Shown one piece after another: positions 46,306 through 60,875 of a DNA stretch of 64,000 nt. This DNA comes from Smallanthus sonchifolius (Eukaryota; Streptophyta; Magnoliopsida; Asterales; Asteraceae). The stretch's first letter is position 1, and each line of letters starts with the position of its first letter. The stretch covers positions 87,526,849 through 87,590,848 of the forward strand of contig CM042029.1 of the NCBI GenBank assembly GCA_023525975.1. Reading direction: 5' to 3'. Below the pieces are notes generated by a model. It was not told where the DNA came from. It saw only the letters and a program-made list of their open reading frames with translations, and ran no database searches. The translations under genes were made by a program, and so were the position numbers.

Positions 46306-49152
46306 TAGAGGTGCACAAAAGAACCGGAACCGGAACCGATCTGATGGATTATCCGAAACCGGATCCGGCTAGAACCGGTTTTTTTAGAACCGGTCCGGAT
46401 ATTTTGAGAACCGCCGGTTCCGAAATTGGTTCTGGGTTTTTTGACGGACCGGATAAAAATCGGATATTTTGGAACCGGTTTTTTTCGGACATTTTGGAAC
46501 CGGTTCCGAACCGTTTCTAGCCGTTGGGGTTAAAAAAAAAACAGCTATATAGCCGTTTTATGACCGTTTTTTTTGTTTTTTGTTTTGGTTTTTAAGGATT
46601 GAAATTTAGTATAAATAGGTATTGGGTGTATGGGTTAGTTCACCACAACATTCTAGCTCTCAAAACTCAAAAACGCTCTCAAAACGCAAAAAAACGCTCA
46701 CTTTAAGCAAAAAAAAAAACGCTCTCATGGCTTCTGCTTCCGCAAGCACTCAAAATTCGGTTGGTGGTTCTACTAGCGATGTTACGGTTGTGTCAATCCT
46801 TCCTTGCTCCCGAAACCAAGAAATATGAGCCTATTTCGATTTATGCGAAATGTCGATCGGTTCGCAAAAGGCTCGTTGCAAACGTTGTGGTAGACTTTTG
46901 GGTGCGGCGGGAAATAGCAGTTTGAGGAAACATATTGCTAGTCACGCAAGACACACTCAAGAAGGTGAAGATCAAACTCAAATTGGTAGGGATGGAGGAG
47001 TTTGGCAATACAATGTCGAGAGGGTTCGTGAGAGAATGACACATTTCGTCATTCAAGAAGGCTTGCCTTTTGATCATTTTGATAATCCGCGCTTGACGAG
47101 GATGATACAAGAGACGCTTCAACCGAGTTACACAAATGTAAGTCGTTCTACTTTGAGAAGAGATTGTTTAAAAATGTGGAAAAGAGCTAAAAAAGAATTA
47201 ATTTTAGGTTTTGAAAATTTAAATACCGGCATTAACTTAACAACGGACGTTTGGTCCGCTCCACATGGTTTACCCGAATCGTACCTTTGCGTTACCGCAC
47301 ATTGGGTTCAACCGGAGTCGTGGCAAATGATGAAGCGTACGATTGCGTTTGATTATTTTGGATATCCACATATCGGTGAAAACTTATTTTATATTTTAGA
47401 CTCGGTAATTCAAACTTATAAAATTCAACCAAAAATATTTTCAATATCTTTTGATAACGCTTCAAATAACACAAACGCGGTCGAAAAATTAAAAATAAAA
47501 TATGAACCGCCTTGTAACGGTGTTTTTTTTTCATAGTCGATGTGTTGCACACATCATTAACTTGGTTGTGCAAGACGGTCTAAACGTCCAAGAAATAAGA
47601 GACATAAAAGAAAAATTTAAAGTGATGTTACGTGAAGTTTTTAGCACAAGCAAAAAAAGATATATAAACTATAGAAACTTGTGCCAACAAACGGATTCCA
47701 TCTTTTTAGGTCCGAATTGGGACGTACCTACTAGATGGAACTCGACTTGAAAAATGTTTGAATCGGCCTTAAGGCAAAGAATTACTTTAAAACATTTCCA
47801 TGATGAACTTGTACAAAAGAAACGTTTTTTACAAAAATTTGATAATATAAGTTGGGATATGATCGAGAAACTAACTAATTTGCTTGAGGTTTTTAAAAAT
47901 GCAACTACATGTTTATCGGGAGTTTATTATCCCACGTCTTCGCTAATACTTCAACAATTATACTTAATATGTAATAAATTAAAAGAGTTTGAATATCACG
48001 GCCCTATTTTTGAAAAAATGGTAAAACCTATGAAAGCTAAATTTAAAAAATATTTTTCAGAAATGCCGGCCGTTGTTACATGTTCGGCCGCCTTAAACCC
48101 AACGATTAATGTAACCGGTGTTGAAACATTAATTGGATCAATATCGGATGATTTAAATATGTTCGAGGAAGACCCAAATTTTGAATCAAATGCAATAAGG
48201 GATTTCAATTCGGCTTTTAATAATATGTTTGATTATTATTTACGCAAATATGGTGGAAGTGGTGATCCATCAAACATACGTGAATCAATGGGTTCGGGTT
48301 CAACTTCTAGTAGTTCAAGGAACCCGATGCTAAATTTATTTAACACTTTAAGAAACGAAAATACTAAACGAGCTCGTGGAACCACACCAAGTAGCGAGCT
48401 TGGGAGATATCAAGCAACCGACTTTATTTCTACTCTAAGATCCGAAGAGTTTGAAAACTTTGATATCTTGAGTTGGTGGCAAGGAAGGGAATCCCAATAT
48501 CCCGTTCTAGCCGTAATGGCCCGTGACCTACTAACCGTCCAAGCTTCCACGGTAGCTTCGGAATCCGCTTTTTCTCTTAGTGGCAGGGTTTTATCTATTC
48601 GAAGAACGAGGCTTACACCGGAATCTATGGAGATGTGTATTTGCTTGAAGGACCATTTGGATGCCGCCGAACGTGTACAACATGTTGCAAAACTAGAAGG
48701 CGAGCTTGACGTTGAACAAGAAATACATGAATTCGAAGTAGAACATGGGGCGGCGACTCCACTTTCGGACGAAGAACAAGCTTACGATGAAGCCCAACGT
48801 ATCTCAAACGAAGAAGAATGAAAACCGATGTTACAAAGACTACGACGAAGAATATTGAAAACATAATAAATAATTAATGCTTTGTGATTCAATTATGTTT
48901 TATGTATTTTTTTTGTACGAACTATTGTTAAATAACTTAAAAAAATCTACAAAATAAATAAAACATGTATTTTATAGTGTATCTTTGTTAAATATCCGAT
49001 CCGGTCCCAATAGGTTCCAAGTCTCCACACCCGGAACCGGATCCGATCCGGAACCGGTTCTAATGGATCCGGTTCTTGACCAACGTTGACGGAACCGGTC
49101 CGGATCCGAACCGGATCCGGTTCCGAAAAAAAACCCGGTTTGTGCACCTCTA
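46306..49152 (+). mobile_element. hAT transposon, unit B
   Basis: Copy of 18433-21281 with the same TIRs and CCTCCGCC duplication (46298-46305, 49153-49160); 2,847 bp. It lacks the same 52 subterminal bases as unit A. Confidence 0.94.
46727..48821 (+). pseudogene. hAT transposase, unit B, frameshifted
   Basis: Copy of 18856-20950 with the same T-run frameshift and in-frame TGA (47748-47750), so the lesions were inherited by duplication and did not arise separately. The protein differs hardly at all. Confidence 0.9.
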
Positions 49153-50143
49153 CCTCCGCCAATGGGTGAGAGACTTGCTGATATTGATTTTATTTTTTTG
49201 TAGAACCCAGACTCGAACTAGGGTGTTGCAACAAATAAGAATGATCAAACCATTGAGTATGGAAAGGATTTGGTAGAAAATTAAACTCGTTGGTAGAAAT
49301 CAAGATGAGGATGAACTCTAGGATGAGGAAACATCGACTTCTTCGATTGAACTATACTCACAGTCTGGCTAAAAGGTTTTCCCATTTTCTCGATTTCCCT
49401 TTTGATTAATTGGTTTTAGGTTTCACAATTTCATCTCTATGTTTAAAGTTTGACTAGCATCGCCTATCTTAAAGAAATTGGAGACAAATTTGGATTAACA
49501 CATTTAGAATGTCGTATGAGATCACATTGTAAAAGAATTGTTGAGAAGTAACAATAGAATGCTGCAGGGTATCTACATAAATTTCATTTCACCAAAATTG
49601 AATTTGATGTGTAATAGGTTTGAATTAAATATATGGGTGGAATATGATAAGTGTGAAGAATATATGATGTTTTATGTCAATTCGATTGGAATAGACTGAA
49701 AATTATTTGTTGATGTATAAATTATAAAGAGGGTTGTTCAATTAATAACGAAATTCAAAGTAGGTGACTGCAGTTTGCAGAACCACATAAATTCAGTATG
49801 GTTTTTGAGCTGAACAATTTATTTTACAAAACCACATGCAAATTCGATTGGAATAGATTGAAAATTATTTGTGTCTACTGCTTTACATCTGCTTCCTGTA
49901 TGCATTTCAATTTTACTCATAGCTTTTAAAACTTTGTCGCCATTTTATTCTGCCTTCTTTGTCTATTATATATATTATTACATAATTAAGGATGGATAAA
50001 ATTACATTTAAATAACTTTTTAATGTGCAACATGTATGATGTACAGTGCAACTTCAAGAATATCAATTACCTAACAACAATTAGTTGATTTTGACCTGTT
50101 ACCAAAACAGAACAAAATAAGAATAGCTTTTTTTATTAATTTA

Positions 50144-50511
50144 CTAGGTTAGAAACCCCATGTATTACACGAGTTGAATAAATAAATATTATATTTAATA
50201 ATAAATATTTACATATTATATATTTATAACATATTGCATAGTTTTTTAATACAAATTTTAGAGACGTCATATAGTTATTTTTTGAAAATGTTTTATAAAA
50301 AGAATGAAATTAATGATTTCTAACAATGTTTTATGAACAAATCTATATTTTTTTAGATAAAAAAACGTTTTATAAAAAAGAATTATATAAATTATTATTA
50401 TTTAATAGGAGAGTGACGAAAAAAACAATTAAAGAAAGTTTGAGTATTTAATAGAAAAGAGAGTCGGGAAAATTTGTGTCACCAAAACCTTTATTTATTA
50501 TAGAGTATAGA
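50144..50511 (-). mobile_element. Small minus-strand Helitron, unit B
   Basis: Copy of 22273-22640. Confidence 0.75.
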
Positions 50512-50961
50512 TTTCTTAGCTAATTGTTTTGCCACTTCTATTATCTTGTTCTAATTTACCTACTTGATGCAACTGGTTCTATAAATTCAGCAACATCTGG
50601 ACTGGGCAATGCATAGCAAAAATAAATTCGAGCAACGTGATTCCCTCAAAGGATGAACAAGAAGGAAACTGAACAAATACAAGATAAATAGTAAAAACAG
50701 TTTGTTCATTGGCTGTCGCATCAGTTACTTGTTCAGAGGATAATTGTTTTAACAAATGTTTAAAGGAGTCGTCAAGGTTCTGCCTTGGTGCTCAAGGGGT
50801 GTCATTTAGTGGTTTTACTTGTTTAGATTGAATGTGCATACATTTAGTGGCTCGTCGCTTAATTTTTCGACTAAATTTTTTTAAGAATATTTCTCTGAGG
50901 GTTGTCATCGTGCTACTGACTCATCCTCATCTTGATTTCATATTTAATGGTTGAATTTAGT

Positions 50962-51236
50962 TAGAGGTGAACAAAAAAACCGGAACCGGAACCGAAACCT
51001 TCCAAGGAACCGGAACCGGTTCTTCCCAAAAACCGGTTCTTGTGGAACCGAACCGGTTCTTGAAAAACCGGAACCGGGTACATAGGTTCCGGTTTTTCAA
51101 CCAAGAACCGGTAAGAACCGAAACCGTTTAGAACCGGAACTGGTAAGAACCGGAACCGGTTCTTGAGAATACCCGATGTTTAAAACATAGATAAATTATT
51201 TTACAGATTCGTGACGAGTACATGCTTAAACTTTTA
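50962..51236. mobile_element. Truncated hAT-like element, unit B
   Basis: Copy of 23091-23365; truncated at the same base, which defines the B/C unit joint. Confidence 0.85.
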
Positions 51237-51245
51237 CCGAAACCG

Positions 51246-51511
51246 TTCCATCACCTTCACAACTAATTGCGGCGGGTATTTTGTACACATACATTTGGAA
51301 TCCGACCTATTCCAACCAAAATAGCGAATGTGTTAGATACAATACCAAGTTGCATGCATTGAAGCTTTCCATCACCTCCACAACTAATTGCAACGGGTAT
51401 TTTATACACATACATTTGGAATCCGACCTATTCCCACCAAAATAGTGCCTGTGTTAGATACAACACCAAGTTGCATGCATTGAAGGTTTCCATCACCTCC
51501 ACAACTAAAAC
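51246..51511. repeat. 121-bp tandem repeat opening unit C
   Basis: Copy of 23375-23640, same copy number. Confidence 0.85.
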
Positions 51512-52744
51512 AACAATTAGCTGCTTGATAGGACCAAATTATTTTATATGCCAAGAACACAGAGCTGGCAAAACCAAAATCAATCAAAATGGTAAACCCT
51601 TCAAAACTAAAAACTGAGAAATGCAACTAAGTTGACTGAAATACTTCCTGTCCAAAATTTTAAATACTATTATCTGAAGTCTTACTTTTTTTATGAATAA
51701 AATGATTAATGATGCTGTATGTAATGTAAATTAACTTTGAGCTGCTTTTTGACCCAACTGACCCGTTAAATTGGTAACTAAACTATACAACTAAGCAGAC
51801 ATAACATGTGTTACTGTCCCAAAATAAATAAATAAATAAAATAAAGTTTGCAATGTGCAATGAAACCATTTTCGAACAGAAATTAATCCTTACATGATGG
51901 ATCAGAAGACGCATGCTTCCATGAAATCAGCCAGGGTAGATGTTTTCCTTCCTACAAATATCAAGATACACATGATGCTAGAATTCAATTTAAGACCTCA
52001 CAGGATAAAGATTTTGTAAATGCACAGAATGATAATAACCTAAATATATGTACAAAATGGAATGAAGTTTGAGCCTGACCAAAAAGCCTTCGTCATTTCT
52101 TAACTCAATACCCATTCCACAAAAGCAATTCATATGCATTTGGTTCTTGCTGTTTGATTCACATGCCTTCATGTAACTTGCAAAGCATCTTATCACCCAC
52201 CGTAGAAGCATGTCAAACAAAAGAGGTGTTTGGAAACATGTTTTCAAAGAAATTATTGCAAGTCTGCAACATGAGGAATCAATATCAAATAATTAGTTAA
52301 TCAGCTGACTAAAGTTAGCTGGACACTTTTTTAAATAATCAATTTTCTCATAAATATTTCTTAGCTATTGATCCAAATTAAGATACTTTGACCCTATATA
52401 ACCAAAAAATCAAAATCCAAAAACCAGTTTTTGCCAAACACTCAAAAGAAACTGATTAAACCAACTTCAAGTCATTATTAGAGGTGGCAAGATGGATGAG
52501 TTGAAACGGCCCAGATTGACCCGCAACCATTTTGGTCCATTTTTATACCATTTTATTTAGAGTCACTAAAAAAACCTTTTGTTATGTGATTAAAGTCCCT
52601 AATCATTTTGAAAGACTACAATTTGACTTTTCTTATTCCAAAAAAGTTGTTGTGATTTAATCATTTTTAGTTGGTTTAATGACACATTTGGACAATTAAG
52701 AGAAAGAGAATACCCCATCTCTAATTAGCATTCATATAACCTAC

Positions 52745-53232
52745 CAGTTGTTATTCTTTGAGATGCAACTACAGGAATATGAGGAAAAGGCTTCTTTAGT
52801 GTTGCTATATACCTAACACCACCAATTGCTGAAACAGGATATACCTATCATTAAAAAAAGGCTTCTTTATTACATTTATGTTGTTACTTCTGATGGGGTC
52901 ATCACACCAGGTATATATAGCAAGCCATCACTGTCTTGATCCAGAATGTCCTGCAAACGATTTACGTTATTAGAGAGAGTTATAAGATATAGTAAAAAAC
53001 TAAAACCAAACAAAAGGGTGCCTATATGTAGACCATCTATCTGTACATTCACATTCACATTTGTATTGCATTTGCATTTATATTGTTTAATTATACTTGA
53101 GGTATCTGAAAAAGATGGGAGCTTTCCGGAACTATAAACTATAAAATCTGAGTAGATAACTACTTATCGTGCCTTCACAACTGCAGGACTCATGATGAAT
53201 TTTGCTCAAGCATTTTTGGCATTTTCGGCATC
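52745..53232 (-). pseudogene. KDPG/KHG-type aldolase fragment, unit C
   Basis: Copy of 24874-25361 with one substitution next to the acceptor of the first exon (53233-53234 region); same in-frame TGA. Confidence 0.73.
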
Positions 53233-53976
53233 CTTAATATTTAAAACAGTGCCAACCTAACAATCATAAAATCAGAGTTTAACATACCAAATCAAGCAAT
53301 TTCAAAGTAATTACAAACAAAAGTTAAATTGAGTACACACTTGACAGAGATGTCCCCTAATATATGAACTCTGCAACGCTAAATTATCGTTAACCTAAAA
53401 AGACAAAACCCGTTTCTGCAGCGCTAAAACATATGAACCAAGACATGAACAGCAAATTAAAAAGCAATTTCCATTAGCCGAAACTGTAGAATACGAAAAG
53501 TAATATGAATGTGAATAATACGCAGAAGCATATTGCCTATTGAAAGTAGCCTATTTTACTCAAAATGATATTGTAATTTTTAATTCAAAAGGAAGAGTAA
53601 GTTTAAACAAGCAACTCCAAAAGCTAATGAAAACAAACTATAAGCTTTCATAAGCAAAAACATGTTCTTGTCTGTGCAATTTTTCTCTATCATCTTTTCT
53701 TTCTTACTTACTAATTAAGTGACAGAAGCAGCCTCCTTATCTGATAATCTTCTGACCAAAAAAGAAAAAATCAAAATGAGAGGAAATTAACACATTTACA
53801 ACAAAGTAACAACTACAAACAACATGGTATCCATAGTCCAATAATTAGCATTTGAAAACTGAGCAATGTATCAACATGCTTATGATTCTAAAATCAAACT
53901 GAACCAACGAACAAACATTAATGCTGATGATATAAAACAGCTACACAAACAACAATTCACGAAGTATAATCTTTAC

Positions 53977-54056
53977 CTTTTGCTTTAGATCATTGAACAA
54001 CTCATCTGTATCAATGGAGGATGATGCACCTTCTGATGCCTTGACATGGAACAGAG
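53977..54056 (-). pseudogene. CURT1: CURT1-type exon fragment, unit C
   Basis: Copy of 26106-26185, identical. Confidence 0.63.
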
Positions 54057-55377
54057 CTGACCTCCTTTACTATGCCACCTTTTTTTATGCTTCAAACAAT
54101 ACAATAACCGCAAGGATTTCACAGTATTGATTGGAATCCTTAAAACTTGAAATATAAAACAATACCCTTCTAAAGAACCTCCAGCAAATACAAGTTACAT
54201 AGAGGAATTGTCTCAACCTTTACAAAAGCAAAACAACCAAAATTTTTCAACCTATTTTCAAGAGTGAGGCTTTTAAGTTTTAAACCACTTTAGTTGTTTT
54301 CTTTTTCAAACCGAACCTAATGGGAAATGGGTAATTTTTAACCATGTGAGACCATAAACGGGTATACCTGTGGACTTGATAATGTGTAACAGGTACGTAA
54401 CGGGTATAAGAGAGTATGCAACCACGTATGAGACATAGTTTTATAATCGGATATAAGACTTGGAATACTAAAACTTGTCACATACCCGACCCATTGCCAT
54501 CCGTAGAAGAACACCATGGTGCCCAACAACAGACAACAGTGAATAAATTGTAAAAAATGTTAAATGCATAAAGACCATTGTACTTGCACTTTTCATAAAA
54601 AATGCTGATTCTTTTCCTTTTCAATTTTTCATAACAACAACAATATTTCTAAACCCAAAAACCAAGTCCACTGGTCAGAAGAAACATAATATTTTGACAC
54701 TGAAATTTTTATTCCAATAGAGGAGCTACCTTCCCAAATGTTATCTCTGGCCACAATTCATATGCTAATCAAGGGTGATTTCAATGAAAGTATGATTTTA
54801 GCAATGAAAATATATGATTGAAGCACCTACTTGTTTGTACTTCCCAAAAGTCTTCATCTGCTTTCATGTTTGTAACAAGAGAAGCCCCGTTAGAACGAAG
54901 AAGAAATAAGGGATAGGTGGCAGCAAGGGGTGAACGACACATGCCGCCACATCCCTCAAAAACCCTGGCTTTAGATTTCCGGCCACCACACCACTGCTAC
55001 ATAGTCGTCGTCCTCAGGAGCCAAGGAATACAGAGAGAAAGAGAAATTGAGAGAGGAAAAGAAAAAGTGGGTGATTAAGAGCAATGAAGAGGCCGACGGG
55101 AAGATGAAAGGCCCCGTCTCCGGCGTTTCTCCGGAGTTAAAAAATGCGTCTTATTTTTTTTGGGTGAAAAGACAATGTTATCCCTCCGTTATATATCTAA
55201 ATATATGGATGAAATGGTAATTAATAGGGTTTAATTATGAAGAGGGGTTAAAAGATAATTGTATACTTATATTGCATTGACAGTGTGTACACTATATAAC
55301 AAAAAATGTACAAGGTGATTTAATTTTTTTAAGAAATTACATGTACATCCTTCTTATACCTATTAGTAGTATAGATA

Positions 55378-56098
55378 TAGAATTTTGTTGAAAAACGAGT
55401 ACCGATACCGATACCGATACCGAAATTACAGAATCGGTACCTGTACCGGTATTTTGGTACCCGGTACCCGTTTGGTACCCGAATATAAATTACATTTTTT
55501 TGCTAGCAAGAAAAACCATAAAAACTATCAAACCCTCACAAAAAAAGACTTACTTGAGTAATAGACGCCATGGAGATGGAGATGAAGATGAAGACGGTCG
55601 TTCGGTTGGTGGTGATGATGGTAGACGGTGACTGGTGGTGATGAACTGATGATGGGTAGACGGCGGTGACCGGACAGTGGGTGATGAACTGATGATGGTA
55701 GACGACTTCTGTTTTTTTTTGTGTTTCATTGTGAATGCCTGATCGATAATAAGGTTAGGAGGTAAGGGAGAATTTAGGGTTGGTGATGGGGTCTTGTTGG
55801 GGAATGGGATGACGGTTCGTATAATCAGGGAGGAGTGCTTTTTGAAAATTGAAATTTGATATATTATATGATGTATTAAACTAGGGATAAGCTTTAATAA
55901 TTAAACCATAAAAAAGACTCTTCATATTTCGGTAATTTCGGGACAAAGGGGTATTTTTCGGTAAAGTACAGGTACCGGTACCGACCAGTACCGATACCGA
56001 AATCAGAGAAAATCAAGTCCCGGTACCGGTACCCGTTTTGGTTTTTCGGTACCGGTTCGGTACGGTACGAGTATTGGGTACCAAAAGCTCATCCTTAG
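55378..56098. mobile_element. hAT-like GGTACC element, unit C
   Basis: Copy of 27507-28227. Confidence 0.52.
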
Positions 56099-56220
56099 TT
56101 ATAAATAAGAGTTAGAAAGTAATTATACTTATTTTAGGCTTTATGAATGTGTATCTCATACAATAACAATGGTACAAGGTATCTTAAATTTTTTGTAAAA
56201 TTACATTGTTATCCTCCTAA

Positions 56221-56654
56221 TCTATACTATATAATAAATAAATGTTTTTTAACGCCACATGTCGCCTCCATATTCATTCTCATCATTTTTTTCCCGCCTC
56301 TCTCTCTTATTTAATGCATTTCTATACTTACTAATAATATATATTTAAAGAAAAATATTAATTATACTAATAAAAATATTTATTTTAAATTATCTCTTAT
56401 TATAAAAAACTTTGAAATTTAATTATGTAACTTCTATTTCCAATCAAATAGTAAATGAAACTCAAATTATATTAAATAGTAATTAAATTATTTTTGAAAC
56501 CCAATTATATATCAATTTTTACATATTTTGAATTTGTTTTCAATCTTAAGTATACGTAATATATTTTTACAGTTGTAAAATATATACATAAAAATTAAAA
56601 AAAAGTTTATATTGATATTTTTCACCCCGTGTGTAGACACGAGATCTAAACTAG
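56221..56654 (+). mobile_element. Small Helitron, unit C
   Basis: Copy of 28350-28783. Confidence 0.73.
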
Positions 56655-57894
56655 TCCCTATTATATAGTAGTATAGATATAGATATTTAATAAATAGAGA
56701 ATGAGTTGGGGTCTACCTACAAAATGTACAAATCTACAATAACTCTTTTTTCTTTATTTGTTTGAGTACTACAAATTAAATTAAATTATATGTAACATAA
56801 TTTTCTTTCTTAACCAAATGCTCACGTATATATATACACGTACACACATTTGTGATGTACTAGAAAAGTTAACGATAAAGTGGCGTTCGCTTATTTTGAA
56901 AGTTCTCTACATTTTTTTCTCGATACTTCAATTCACATGGACGGATAGGGACATCGATTGTTTGTTATTTTCTCGAATTCATATGGACTGATAGGGACAT
57001 TCATCGTTTGTTTTTATTCTTGGATTCATATGGACCAATAGGGACATTGATTGTTCATTATATATTTTTCAAATTAGAGTGAAGTACATTGATACTTATG
57101 TGGTTTATCAAAATTTTAGATTTGGTTCATAACTTTTTAAAAGTACTTAAATTGGTCCATATGATTTGCACTTTATAATATATTTAGTCACCAACCAACA
57201 AATCTAAAAGTTTTAAAAGGTTCAAGTTAAAGACTAAATGCATTACAAAGTGCAAACCACATGGACCATACATGTATTTTTGACAAAATTTGGTGACTAA
57301 ATATGTTACAAAGTGCAAACCCAATGAACCATGTATGTAGTTTAGTGTTCAAATTATCTAATCTAATCTAAACTACAAAAGGCATATTGCTAACATGTTA
57401 TGCATTATGTACAACTCCTTAATGCATAACTTGATGGCAAAATGGTAATTTGATTAAACTTTGACCCCTTTAAACATCTTCTTTACTTTTATATTTCTCA
57501 ACTTTATCTTCACAAACACTCTGTCATTCTCTAACATAAGAATTTTGTTAATTTTTTATTTTCTTTTTAGAAAAATTAATTCTTAGATTTTTATATTTAC
57601 TTTTTCACTTTAGAAGTTTCTAGGCCGATTTTTTCAGTTTAGTTTTTCCCTAAAGGCTATAATGATAAAAATAAATATAAGAAAATTTTAATAATTTTTA
57701 TTGTATTTTGTATTGAATAATTATCATGACTAATCTATACTATATAATAAATAAATGTTTTACAATGTCACATGTCGTCTTCATATTAATTTATATGCAT
57801 TTTTTTCCGTCTCTTTCTCTTAATAAATATACTTTCATATTTTCAATAGTAATATATCTTTAAACAAATTATTAATTATATTAATAAAAATATT

Positions 57895-59066
57895 AAAGCT
57901 AAATTTAAAAAATATTTTTCAGAAATGCCGGCCGTTGTTACATGTTCGGCCGCCTTAAACCCAACGATTAATGTAACCGGTGTTGAAACATTAATTGGAT
58001 CAATATCGGATGATTTAAATATGTTCGAGGAAGACCCAAATTTTGAATCAAATGCAATAAGGGATTTCAATTCGGCTTTTAATAATATGTTTGATTATTA
58101 TTTACGCAAATATGGTGGAAGTGGTGATCCATCAAACATACGTGAATCAATGGGTTCGGGTTCAACTTCTAGTAGTTCAAGGAACCCGATGCTAAATTTA
58201 TTTAACACTTTAAGAAACGAAAATACTAAACGAGCTCGTGGAACCACACCAAGTAGCGAGCTTGGGAGATATCAAGCAACCGACTTTATTTCTACTCTAA
58301 GATCCGAAGAGTTTGAAAACTTTGATATCTTGAGTTGGTGGCAAGGAAGGGAATCCCAATATCCCGTTCTAGCCGTAATGGCCCGTGACCTACTAACCGT
58401 CCAAGCTTCCACGGTAGCTTCGGAATCCGCTTTTTCTCTTAGTGGCAGGGTTTTATCTATTCGAAGAACGAGGCTTACACCGGAATCTATGGAGATGTGT
58501 ATTTGCTTGAAGGACCATTTGGATGCCGCCGAACGTGTACAACATGTTGCAAAACTAGAAGGCGAGCTTGACGTTGAACAAGAAATACATGAATTCGAAG
58601 TAGAACATGGGGCGGCGACTCCACTTTCGGACGAAGAACAAGCTTACGATGAAGCCCAACGTATCTCAAACGAAGAAGAATGAAAACCGATGTTACAAAG
58701 ACTACGACGAAGAATATTGAAAACATAATAAATAATTAATGCTTTGTGATTCAATTATGTTTTATGTATTTTTTTTGTACGAACTATTGTTAAATAACTT
58801 AAAAAAATCTACAAAATAAATAAAACATGTATTTTATAGTGTATCTTTGTTAATTTTTAATTTTTTTTTTCCGGAACCGGTTTTTTTTATCCGGTCCGGT
58901 TCTAAATATCCGATCCGGTCCCAATAGGTTCCAAGTCTCCACACCCGGAACCGGATCCGATCCGGAACCGGTTCTAATGGATCCGGTTCTTGACCAACGT
59001 TGACGGAACCGGTCCGGATCCGAACCGGATCCGGTTCCGAAAAAAAAACCGGTTTGTGCACCTCTA
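57895..59066 (+). mobile_element. hAT transposon, unit C, 5'-truncated
   Basis: Starts abruptly at the deletion joint 57894/57895 inside the transposase and runs to the intact right TIR and CCTCCGCC. It carries 52 extra bases (about 58853-58905, ccggaaccgg-rich) absent from A and B, which look like part of the original subterminal region. Confidence 0.93.
57898..58683 (+). pseudogene. hAT transposase C-terminal fragment, unit C
   Basis: In-frame remainder of the last transposase segment: an open frame from the joint through the dimerisation region to the normal stop. The first ATG in frame is 57925 (252 codons). BED finger and catalytic core are gone. Confidence 0.9.
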
Positions 59067-60057
59067 CCTCCGCCAATGGGTGAGAGACTTGCTGATATTG
59101 ATTTTATTTTTTTGTAGAACCCAGACTCGAACTAGGGTGTTGCAACAAATAAGAATGATCAAACCATTGAGTATGGAAAGGATTTGGTAGAAAATTAAAC
59201 TCGTTGGTAGAAATCAAGATGAGGATGAACTCTAGGATGAGGAAACATCGACTTCTTCGATTGAACTATACTCACAGTCTGGCTAAAAGGTTTTCCCATT
59301 TTCTCGATTTCCCTTTTGATTAATTGGTTTTAGGTTTCACAATTTCATCTCTATGTTTAAAGTTTGACTAGCATCGCCTATCTTAAAGAAATTGGAGACA
59401 AATTTGGATTAACACATTTAGAATGTCGTATGAGATCACATTGTAAAAGAATTGTTGAGAAGTAACAATAGAATGCTGCAGGGTATCTACATAAATTTCA
59501 TTTCACCAAAATTGAATTTGATGTGTAATAGGTTTGAATTAAATATATGGGTGGAATATGATAAGTGTGAAGAATATATGATGTTTTATGTCAATTCGAT
59601 TGGAATAGACTGAAAATTATTTGTTGATGTATAAATTATAAAGAGGGTTGTTCAATTAATAACGAAATTCAAAGTAGGTGACTGCAGTTTGCAGAACCAC
59701 ATAAATTCAGTATGGTTTTTGAGCTGAACAATTTATTTTACAAAACCACATGCAAATTCGATTGGAATAGATTGAAAATTATTTGTGTCTACTGCTTTAC
59801 ATCTGCTTCCTGTATGCATTTCAATTTTACTCATAGCTTTTAAAACTTTGTCGCCATTTTATTCTGCCTTCTTTGTCTATTATATATATTATTACATAAT
59901 TAAGGATGGATAAAATTACATTTAAATAACTTTTTAATGTGCAACATGTATGATGTACAGTGCAACTTCAAGAATATCAATTACCTAACAACAATTAGTT
60001 GATTTTGACCTGTTACCAAAACAGAACAAAATAAGAATAGCTTTTTTTATTAATTTA

Positions 60058-60425
60058 CTAGGTTAGAAACCCCATGTATTACACGAGTTGAATAAATAAA
60101 TATTATATTTAATAATAAATATTTACATATTATATATTTATAACATATTGCATAGTTTTTTAATACAAATTTTAGAGACGTCATATAGTTATTTTTTGAA
60201 AATGTTTTATAAAAAGAATGAAATTAATGATTTCTAACAATGTTTTATGAACAAATCTATATTTTTTTAGATAAAAAAACGTTTTATAAAAAAGAATTAT
60301 ATAAATTATTATTATTTAATAGGAGAGTGACGAAAAAAACAATTAAAGAAAGTTTGAGTATTTAATAGAAAAGAGAGTCGGGAAAATTTGTGTCACCAAA
60401 ACCTTTATTTATTATAGAGTATAGA
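60058..60425 (-). mobile_element. Small minus-strand Helitron, unit C
   Basis: Copy of 22273-22640. Confidence 0.75.
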
Positions 60426-60875
60426 TTTCTTAGCTAATTGTTTTGCCACTTCTATTATCTTGTTCTAATTTACCTACTTGATGCAACTGGTTCTATAAAT
60501 TCAGCAACATCTGGACTGGGCAATGCATAGCAAAAATAAATTCGAGCAACGTGATTCCCTCAAAGGATGAACAAGAAGGAAACTGAACAAATACAAGATA
60601 AATAGTAAAAACAGTTTGTTCATTGGCTGTCGCATCAGTTACTTGTTCAGAGGATAATTGTTTTAACAAATGTTTAAAGGAGTCGTCAAGGTTCTGCCTT
60701 GGTGCTCAAGGGGTGTCATTTAGTGGTTTTACTTGTTTAGATTGAATGTGCATACATTTAGTGGCTCGTCGCTTAATTTTTCGACTAAATTTTTTTAAGA
60801 ATATTTCTCTGAGGGTTGTCATCGTGCTACTGACTCATCCTCATCTTGATTTCATATTTAATGGTTGAATTTAGT

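Larger units (their letters stand above)
23366..51236. repeat. Tandem-array unit B (complete, 27,871 bp)
   Basis: The limits come from the right end of the array. Unit C matches through 61156 and then continues into other sequence, while A and B switch at 23365/23366 and 51236/51237 into the block beginning with the 121-bp tandem repeat. The left side of that joint is the interior of a hAT-like element whose other half is found only at 61157-61562. B carries degraded copies of the TBL, F-box and hAT transposase genes. Confidence 0.95.
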
